13,359 nt of DNA. Source: Haliscomenobacter sp. (lineage in GTDB: Bacteria > Bacteroidota > Bacteroidia > Chitinophagales > Saprospiraceae). A model generated the notes under the pieces. It ran no database searches. It was not told the origin of the DNA and worked only from the letters and a program-made list of their open reading frames with translations. Numbering within the stretch: the first letter of the stretch is position 1; every line of letters begins with the position of its first letter. This document shows, piece after piece, positions 7,696 through 13,359 of the stretch. Where the stretch lies: positions 1 to 13,359 of the forward strand of contig NZ_JADKCX010000148.1 of assembly GCF_016718685.1 (NCBI RefSeq). Direction: 5' to 3'. The translations under genes were made by a program, and so were the position numbers.

Positions 7696-9317
7696 ATGAC
7701 CAAAAAAGAAATCGACCAGAACCTGAACGAGGACAACATGAAGCTGCAACTCTCCCGCTTGCAGCATCGTTTTGAAAAAATAAAACTGGGTGGCGGCGAA
7801 AAACGCATTGCCCAACAGCACGCCCAAGGCAAAATGAGCGTGCGCGAGCGGGTAAATTACCTCATCGATCCCGATACTTCATTTTTGGAAATTGGGGCAT
7901 TCGCGGGCTATGACATGTACCCCGACGAAGGCGGTTGCCCTGCGGGTGGAGTAGTGGTCGGGATTGGTTATGTGCGGGGCCGACAATGTGTCATCGTGGC
8001 CAATGACGCCACGGTCAAAGCGGGCGCCTGGTTTCCGATCACGGGCAAAAAGAACTTGCGCGCGCAGGAAATCGCTATGGAAAACCGCTTGCCCATCATC
8101 TATCTGGTGGACAGTGCCGGGGTGTTTTTGCCCATGCAGGACGAAATTTTTCCCGACAAAGAACATTTTGGCCGCATTTTCCGCAACAACGCCAAAATGT
8201 CGAGCATGGGCATCCCCCAGATCGCCGCCATCATGGGCAGTTGTGTAGCGGGTGGGGCTTATTTGCCGATCATGTCGGACGAAGCGCTGATCGTGGAGGG
8301 TACTGGCTCGATCTTTCTGGCTGGGCCTTATCTGGTCAAAGCCGCCATCGGTGAAGATGTGGACAAAGAAACCCTCGGTGGAGCCAGCACGCAAAGTGAA
8401 ATTTCCGGCGTAACGGATTACAAGGTCCCCAATGACCAGGTCTGCCTGGATACCATCAAGGATTTGGTGGACAAATTGGGGCATTTTCCCAAAGCAGGTT
8501 TTGACCGGGTTAGGCTGCACCCGGGTTGAAAAGCCAGCTCTTGCGCATTTTCCCAATGATCCGTCAAACCCTACTCCACGTTGGATTTTGCATTGCCTGG
8601 TGGATGACTCCAAACTCACCCAGTACAAAGAGCACTATGGCAAAACCATCATCTGTGCTTATGCCCGCATCGACGGCTGGGCGGTGGGCATCGTAGCCAA
8701 CAACCGCGAAGTGGTGCGCAACGCCAAAGGAGAAATGCAATTTGGCGGGGTGATTTATTCCGACTCAGCGGACAAAGCCACGCGGTTTATCCTGATTGCA
8801 ATCAGAAAAAATACCTTTGGTGTTTTTGCACGATGTGACGGGTTTTATGGTCGGCACCCGCTCCGAACACGGCGGCATCATCAAGGACGGTGCCAAAATG
8901 GTAAATGCGGTGTCCAACTCGACCGTACCCAAGTTCAGCATCGTGATGGGCAATTCTTACGGCGCGGGCAACTACGCCATGTGTGGCAAAGCCTACGACC
9001 CAAGGTTAATCGTGGCCTGGCCTACGGCAAAAATTGCCGTGATGGGGGGGTCGCAAGCGGCTAAAACCCTGATGCAAATCCAGGTTGCTTCCCTCAAATC
9101 CAAAGGGGAAGTGCTGGACACGGAGACCGAGCAGCAATTGTTCAACGAAATCAAAGACAAATACGACCAACAAACTTCTCCCTACTATGCCGCTGCCCGC
9201 TTGTGGGTAGACGCCATCATCAGCCCGTTGGAAACTCGCAAGGTGATCTCCATGGGCATTGAGGCCGCGAATAATGGCGTGGTGGAGAAGTTTAATGTGG
9301 GCGTAATTCAAAGTTGA
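7696..9317 (+). CDS. Acyl-CoA carboxylase carboxyltransferase (beta) subunit, MCC-like (about three frameshifts)
   Basis: The frames 7696-8529, about 8530-8795 and 8796-9317 together give about 540 residues, the usual size. The protein has both crotonase-fold halves of a biotin-dependent carboxyltransferase. The N-half has GSCVAGGAYLPIMSDEALIV and GSIFLAGPYLVKAAIGED, which resemble methylcrotonyl-CoA carboxylase beta more than propionyl-CoA carboxylase. The C-half has FLHDVTGFMVG, GNSYGAGNYAMCGKAYDPR and AVMGGSQAAK. It would transfer carboxyl from carboxybiotin to an acyl-CoA, probably in leucine or branched-chain catabolism; the exact substrate is inference. The biotin-carboxylase/biotin-carrier partner is not adjacent. 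One base is missing near 8795 (restores FILNCNQKKIPLVF), and several bases are probably missing at about 8515-8580, where the linker is garbled. The gene is most likely intact in the organism. Confidence 0.9.
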
Positions 9318-9433
9318 AAAGTTTAGGGTTGAAAAGTTGAAAAGACAGCATCTCGACATTGCTAGACAAGTGTCTTTTCAACCATCAACCATTAAACTTC
9401 TCTTCAACTTTTCAACCCTAAACTCTTCAACTT
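9311..9433. repeat. Inverted repeat filling the gap between carboxylase and methyltransferase genes
   Basis: The 31-base arms at 9311-9341 and 9403-9433 are reverse complements with a single mismatch. A second, inner pair is AAAGACA (near 9340-9346) with TGTCTTT (9371-9377). The arms are made of repeated GTTGAAAAG words. The left arm begins inside the last codons of the carboxylase (its TGA is 9315-9317), and the right arm ends 6 bases before the ATG at 9440. It could act as a transcription terminator or be a dispersed repeat; position shows it has taken the whole spacer. Confidence 0.85.
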
Positions 9434-9439
9434 ATTGAC

Positions 9440-10645
9440 ATGAATTTTATCGCAAAAACACTTGCCGGCCTCGAACCCGTGCTGATCGAAGAGTTAAAAA
9501 TCCTGGGGGCTGAAAACATCCGCCTGGGTAAGCGGGCCGTTTTTCCGAAGGCGACATAGATTTGATGTACCAATCCAATCTGGAGTTGCGTACAGCCTTG
9601 CGTATTTTGTACCCATTGGTCATTTCAAAGTGCGGAATGAAGACGATTTGTACCACAAAATTGGAAAATTCGATTGGTCGGAATACATGAGTGTAGACGA
9701 TACACTGGCCGTTGATGCAGTGACCAGTTCCTCTCTCATCCGGCATTCGAAGTTTGCTGCGCTGCGTACCAAAGATGCGATTGTGGATCAGTTTCGTAAA
9801 AAGTTTGGCCGCAGGCCGGATGTCAATACCGAATCCCCTACTTTGCGCCTCAACCTGCACGTCGGTGAGGAAGATGTAACCCTGGCCCTCGACAGCAGCG
9901 GCGAATCACTGCACCGCCGGGGCTACCGGGTAGATAGTGTTGAAGCGCCCATCAACGAGGTGCTCGCTGCCGGGATGATTTTGCTTTCGGGTTGGGAATG
10001 TGACTGCGATTTCACCGACCCCATGTGTGGCTCGGGCACCTTGCCCATCGAGGCGGCGATGCTGGCTTACAACATTGCGCCCCAGATCAATCGCCAGAAT
10101 TTTGGCTTCATGCGTTGGGAGAATTTTGATAAAAAGGCTGGGAAAAGGTGCGCGAAAAGCCATCCTTTCTCAAGTGGTTTTCAGCACAAAATTTACGCTT
10201 CGGACATTGATTTTAAAGCAGTCAACAGTGTCGGTTACAACATCGAAAAGCTGGACTGGAAGGCAAAATCCGGGTAGCCGCGAGCGCTTTGAAAACGTCA
10301 TACCCAGTTCTGAAAGCGGCCTGCTCGAAGTGAACCCGCCCTACGACGAACGGATGGAACTGGAAGATGGACAGGCTTTTACAAGGGCCTGGGCGACACT
10401 TTCAAGAAGAACTGGGCATCGGCCATTCGGCCTGGATCATCAGTTCAATCTGGGAGAGGCAGTGAAAATCGGTAGGCTTGCGGCCTTCACGGCGCATTCC
10501 GTTGTTCAATGGAAAACTGGAGTGTCGGCTTTTGCGCTATGATATGTATGCCGGTAGCAAACGGGTGAGAGAGGAAGGAGAAGAGATGAAAGATGAAATA
10601 AGAGAGATAAAAGAGGAGCAAAAGGGGACGGATGAAGATTGGTAG
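9440..10645 (+). pseudogene. rlmL: RlmL-type THUMP-domain 23S rRNA (guanine-N2) methyltransferase, frameshifted at many points
   Basis: The gene is read by hopping frames. It starts at the ATG at 9440 (MNFIAKTLAGLEPVLIEEL), breaks at the T run 9540-9544, and continues as SEGDIDLMYQSNLELRTALR. It breaks again near 9618, then runs cleanly as KVRNEDDLYHKIGKFDW to SGWECDCDFTDPMCGSGTLP at about 10050. After further breaks near 10140, 10245, 10290, 10381 and 10410 come IYASDIDFKAV, the catalytic NPPYDERM (NPPY at 10333-10344) and FNGKLECRLLRYDMYAGSKR, with a stop at 10643-10645. The N-terminal THUMP domain binds RNA, and the Rossmann domain transfers methyl from SAM to guanine-N2 through the NPPY motif. 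The length, about 400 residues, fits the short RlmL/YpsC kind without the RlmK half. The last 25 residues are a charged tail from a purine-rich tract (10565-10640). The breaks are probably sequence errors, not true decay. The precise rRNA position is unknown. Confidence 0.82.
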
Positions 10646-10675
10646 TCAATTGGGGCACGGGATAGGGGTTTTGTT

Positions 10676-10683
10676 TATCTTTG
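10676..10683 (+). promoter_or_regulatory. Bacteroidota-type -7 element upstream of tsaC
   Basis: TATCTTTG matches TAnnTTTG exactly, 41 bases before the likely ATG (10725). A TTG at 10650-10652 could be the -33 element, with 23 bases between, slightly longer than usual. It lies just after the methyltransferase stop, so tsaC may have its own promoter. Confidence 0.5.
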
Positions 10684-10724
10684 TATTAAAAGTCTTTTCT
10701 TTGCGCTTCCGAAAGAACCATACC

Positions 10725-11651
10725 ATGATTGCCAAAACATTGCCCAGGCGGCGGGTTACTGAAGCGTGGAGAAGTGATTGCGATCCACCGAAACCGTGTA
10801 TGGTTTGGCCGGAAACGCACTGGATGACCGCACCGTGGCCAAAATTTTTGCCATCAAACAGCGGCCTTCTTTTGATCCGCTCATTGTGCATGTGCCCGAT
10901 TGGCAAAGCCTGGAAAACTGGGTTCAAAACATTCCAACTGTCGCCCTGCAATTGGCGCAACAGTTCATGCACGGCGCGCTAACGCTGCTTTTGGAAAAAA
11001 AACCATTTCCAGTCTGGTCACTGCGGGCTCACCCCTGGTGGCCATGCGGATACCGCTCATCTTGCGCAGGAATTGCTGCGTTTGCTTCCTTTTTCCACTG
11101 GCGGCGCCCGGTGCCAATCCATTGGCTACATCAGTCTACCCGTGCCGAACACGTGGCCCATCAGTGGGCGATCTAATTCGCACATCACGGATGGGGACCT
11201 TGTACTATTGGACTGGAAAGTACCATTGTCAGTTTCGGAGGAGGCGCGCCACGATTTTCCGCAAAATTCCCGTGGAAGCCATTGAGGGCGGTGATCGGAC
11301 CAGTACAGGTGCAGGCCCATTCAGTTCCAATCCGCAAGCTCTGGGATGCTCAAAAGTCATTATGCACCACGGATTCCGCTGGTTTGGGTAAATTGACTGA
11401 ACTCATTCCACAACACGGGGCAAAGCCATTGGGTACTCAGTTTTCAAGAAAGATGCCCGGAGATACCCTCTGAACGACGGTTTGCGTTATCTTCGTCAGG
11501 TGATCAGCAAGCTGCTCGCAACCTTTTTCGGCCATGCGTTATTTGGATCATTGCCGCTTATTTGATTTGATTGTAGCCGAACTCTTACCCGAAAGAAAAC
11601 CTTGGACGGGCCATAAATGATCGTTTGAGGGCGAGCATCCAGCAAAATTAA
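10725..11651 (+). pseudogene. tsaC: TsaC/Sua5 L-threonylcarbamoyladenylate synthase, long form, heavily frameshifted
   Basis: The longest clean stretch (about 10787-11000) reads TETVYGLAGNALDD, then KIFAIKQRPSFDPLIVHV with the conserved Lys/Arg nucleotide-binding segment, then ALTLLLEKK. Hopping frames recovers SLVTAGSPLVAMRIP, the Sua5 linker motif GMLKSHYAPR (11343-11372), GKLTELIPQHGAKP, and a C-terminal end AINDRLRASIQQN with a TAA at 11649-11651. This is the YrdC domain plus the Sua5 domain. The enzyme makes threonylcarbamoyl-AMP from threonine, bicarbonate and ATP, the first step of t6A on ANN-decoding tRNAs. The span of 927 bases is somewhat shorter than the roughly 960 needed for the usual 320 residues, so bases are missing. 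There are at least ten frame breaks. As t6A formation is generally essential or nearly so, these breaks argue for sequence error. Confidence 0.8.
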
Positions 11652-11717
11652 TCAGCAAGCGAGGTCATACTCTTTTACCTATTTTTATTCACAGACTGTT
11701 AAAAAAGCCAAATCAGT

Positions 11718-12228
11718 ATGCGTTTTCAACAAAATCATGATGGCCCTGACGATGGTGTTGGCCATTTTGCATCCGCACTCGGGCACTTTAAGAACAACAA
11801 ACCCAACGCCCGCCCTCCTAAAACTGTTGTACGAGCAGTTGGACTCACTCAGCATCAACGTGGTTTACAATGCCCGCTTCGGTAAGGTCGTTCGATCTGG
11901 GGCGTCCTGGTTCCATGGCGAAGTTTTGGCGCACGGTACCAATGAGGCTACGACTTTCGGGTGAACAAGCAATCATTGAAGGTCAAAACTTGCAGCGGGT
12001 AAATATTCCTGTTCACCATCTGGTGAAAAGAATGGACAGTTATTTTCAACAAAGAAGCCCGCCAATGGGGAGCCTACAGTTACAAAAGAAATGGATGCCC
12101 TGCGCGTAAGTTAAACCAGGCAAATCAAGTTGTTTGTAGACAACTGGCCGTTGATGTATCTGAAAAGGAGAAGTCGGTGTAGCTTGGAAAAATGTGCCAA
12201 ATTAGTTTCAAGTAAAGAAGCCAAATAA
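11718..12228 (+). pseudogene. DUF2911 family protein, heavily frameshifted
   Basis: The start is ATG 11718; one missing T then gives MRFSTKIMMALTMVLAILHPHSG, a signal peptide. Pieces in different frames read SLSINVVYNAR, IWGVLVP, HGTNEATTF, IIEGQNL, SLFTI-like residues, EWTVIFNKEARQWGAYSYK, MDALR, LAVDVSEK and VAW. They end in a TAA at 12226-12228. The order and wording (HGTNEATTF... EGQNLP... WTVIFNKE..WGAYSY) match the DUF2911 family as I know it: small secreted Bacteroidota proteins of about 170-200 residues whose function is not established. About 510 bases are present where about 540 or more are expected. No single frame covers more than about 75 codons. The family call rests on motif memory and was not searched. 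Confidence 0.65.
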
Positions 12229-12264
12229 GCGCCCGATCATAATTAATGGCAGTCAATGCTTCAG

Positions 12265-12293
12265 TTTAGGGACAGGCCTTGCCTGTCCCTAAA
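12265..12293. terminator. Perfect 13-bp hairpin after the DUF2911 gene
   Basis: TTTAGGGACAGGC (12265-12277), the loop CTT and GCCTGTCCCTAAA (12281-12293) pair without a mismatch. It lies 37 bases after the DUF2911 stop and before the lipoprotein gene. There is no U-run beyond the stem. It could be a terminator for the upstream gene, or a REP-like dispersed palindrome (GGGACAGGC/GCCTGTCCC). That it survived intact in a stretch where the genes are shredded is worth noting. Confidence 0.55.
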
Positions 12294-12341
12294 ATTCAAT
12301 CCTTCTTCTTATTTTGCCCCAGCTTAATCAATACTCACTCC

Positions 12342-12784
12342 ATGAAACGTTTGATCACATCTACATTGCTGCTTTCCCTTGTCTCGTTCGGCATCAGCGG
12401 CTGCAAAACGAACCCAAAATTGATAAAGACGACCTCTTGGGCCGCTAGGAGATTCGGGAAGCCTATCGCAATGAAAAAAATCAGAAGACCTGATGGGGCT
12501 CTTCTTTGAAGTTTTTTGGCGATGGGAAAATGCTCACCAACATGTCAGGGGCTACCACAGAATCACAATACGAGCTCAAAACAAACCTTGATGCAACGCG
12601 GTGAGACACTGGATGCCGACTACGAAATCACGAGTCTGAGACGATACCAACCTGGTACTCGTGACGACCTTGCGCGAATACAATTTCCGCTTTGTACTGG
12701 GCAAAGCGTTCAAATCAACTAGAAATACCAGTTGAGTCAAACCGCAATGACAAAGGAGATTGTGAGGTAAAGGGCTGGGATTGA
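12342..12784 (+). pseudogene. Putative small lipoprotein, possibly lipocalin-like, heavily frameshifted
   Basis: The ATG at 12342 begins a clear lipoprotein signal, MKRLITSTLLLSLVSFGISGC, with the lipobox Cys as residue 21. After it, frames must be hopped. DKDDLLGR-EIREAYRNEK appears near 12425-12475, then GLFFE, GDGKMLTNMSG near 12520-12550, TESQYEL, MQRGETLDADYEITSL near 12595-12640, LVLVTTLREYNFRFVLGKAF near 12655-12710, and EIPVESNRNDKGDCEVKGWD to TGA 12782-12784. The pattern 'DDLLGRW... then beta-strand segments' resembles the lipocalin-like lipoproteins of Bacteroidota, but this is a weak guess and I do not recognise a specific family. It is probably anchored in the outer or inner membrane by the lipidated Cys. 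The end is uncertain because the frame is unstable. Confidence 0.5.
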
Positions 12785-13104
12785 CGTTGTACACACGCAA
12801 ATTTCACTTCGTGCCAGAGCCCTGCCACCCACCGAAACAAGCCACTTACCAACGTGTATATTGTTGGCATTGACCCTTTGTATTCCAATCCATTTGAAGT
12901 ATAAAAAAAGGAATCGCCAGGTTCGCGTATTCGTATTCAACGTATTATGGCAAAAACTGTTCAACGAATTTATAGCGGCTGAACACTCCCCGGCAGGTCC
13001 AGGTCGGTGGTTGACCGCCTAACACGGGCGTCACTCAAACGTTGGCTGTAATAGCTGTACAAAACCTACGTATTGGTCAGCTGAAAAATTCAGGTCAATT
13101 GTAC

Positions 13105-13319
13105 TCTAACATCGGGCTGATACCAAGCTGGATCGAAGGGTCTAGGAACCAAGTCCAAGTCTATCGGAGGTTCCCCCACGTACAATTCATCGATTTTGGT
13201 CACACTGCTGATATTTCACCGCTTCTTTAGATGATTTGAAATACTGGGTACTCACAAGCCAATACAACAGAATAATAAAATAATTGACGTATTGTTGATG
13301 GTGCTAAGGATTCTACCAT
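13105..13319 (-). pseudogene. Probable N-terminal part of an unidentified secreted/membrane protein
   Basis: A minus-strand ATG (13319-13317) lies 18 bases after a consensus -7 element. With about three missing bases allowed, it is followed by a hydrophobic segment, then hydrophilic text, including KIDELYVGEPPIDLDLVPRP. I do not recognise the family, and the downstream continuation is lost. The evidence is the promoter plus a plausible membrane or signal segment; the frame is not continuous. Confidence 0.3.
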
Positions 13320-13337
13320 GAAATTTTAGTAACCACA

Positions 13338-13345
13338 CAAAGATA
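13338..13345 (-). promoter_or_regulatory. Bacteroidota-type -7 element reading leftwards
   Basis: The minus strand reads TATCTTTG, an exact TAnnTTTG match, 18 bases before an ATG at 13319. The -33 element would lie outside the window. It supports a leftward gene at the window end. Confidence 0.4.
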
Positions 13346-13359
13346 CACATCTTTTCCCC

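Larger units (their letters stand above)
12785..13359. other. Contig-end stretch with no stable reading frame
   Basis: No frame on either strand is longer than about 75 codons, and I could not assemble a recognisable protein. The minus strand reads best. From about 13319 a hydrophobic stretch (SIILLFCCIGL) is followed in shifting frames by STQYFKSSKEAVKYQQ (about 13255-13208), then VTKIDELYVGEPPIDLDLVP and RPFDPAWYQPDVR (about 13206-13105). This suggests the N-terminal part of a secreted or membrane protein. Towards 12800-13000 nothing coherent is left. Confidence 0.4.

Noticed and set aside
10565..10640. Purine-rich tract as a regulatory polypurine element
   Set aside because: It is in frame with the methyltransferase C-terminus up to its stop, so coding is the simpler explanation.
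12576..12964. Short minus-strand open frames opposite the lipoprotein and beyond it as small genes
   Set aside because: They have no promoter, ribosome site or recognisable sequence, and part of them is antisense to the readable lipoprotein pieces.
7353..13359. Genuine pseudogene island or decaying accessory region
   Set aside because: Damage rises evenly with position, is mostly single missing bases, leaves amino acid signatures intact, and hits a near-essential gene; sequence error fits better.

Overview
The window looks like one end of a contig from a Bacteroidota bacterium, possibly of the Saprospiria. The reasons are two exact TAnnTTTG promoter -7 elements and one more upstream of acyl-CoA carboxylase, a DUF2911-family protein, a TPR sensor kinase paired with a NarL-type regulator, a two-half M16 peptidase, an M61/PDZ peptidase, and low-complexity intergenic repeats. 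The phylum call is inference from gene content and promoters; the class call is weak.

Layout. 1-1632 (+): C-terminal part of an M16 zinc peptidase, cut by the window edge. 1640-1718: a long imperfect hairpin between convergent genes. 1726-7525 (-): four genes on the minus strand. In transcription order they are a TPR histidine kinase, its LuxR/NarL response regulator 6 bp downstream, a membrane-anchored diheme cytochrome c, and a secreted M61 glycyl-aminopeptidase-like protein with a PDZ domain. 7696-9317 (+): a methylcrotonyl-CoA-carboxylase-like carboxyltransferase beta subunit. 9311-9433: an inverted repeat filling the next gap. 9440-10645 (+): a THUMP-domain RlmL-type rRNA methyltransferase. 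10725-11651 (+): a long-form TsaC/Sua5 threonylcarbamoyl-AMP synthase. 11718-12228 (+): a DUF2911 protein. 12342 to about 12784 (+): a lipoprotein. 12785-13359: mostly unreadable, with a probable minus-strand gene start at the far end.

The dominant feature is a gradient of broken reading frames. From 1 to about 7350 there are three single-base frameshifts. From 7353 onward they become steadily denser, until beyond about 10.7 kb frames survive only a few tens of bases. Almost all are missing single bases, many in homopolymer runs, and each protein can be followed by hopping frames. Because the damage hits housekeeping genes (the t6A enzyme TsaC and an rRNA methyltransferase) and rises towards one end, the likely cause is poor consensus sequence at a contig end rather than pseudogene decay. 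Four genes that simple ORF calling misses or shreds (RlmL-like, TsaC, DUF2911, lipoprotein) were recovered this way.

Working links: the kinase and regulator form a two-component pair. A pair of 15-base direct repeats 23 bp apart sits just upstream of a promoter-like element for the cytochrome gene and is a candidate binding site for that regulator or another factor. The remaining genes look like unrelated metabolic and RNA-modification genes. I see no CRISPR, phage, transposase, tRNA or rRNA, and no convincing new defence or mobile system. The most interesting non-coding signals are the intergenic inverted repeats built from short direct repeats, two of which run into the ends of genes.
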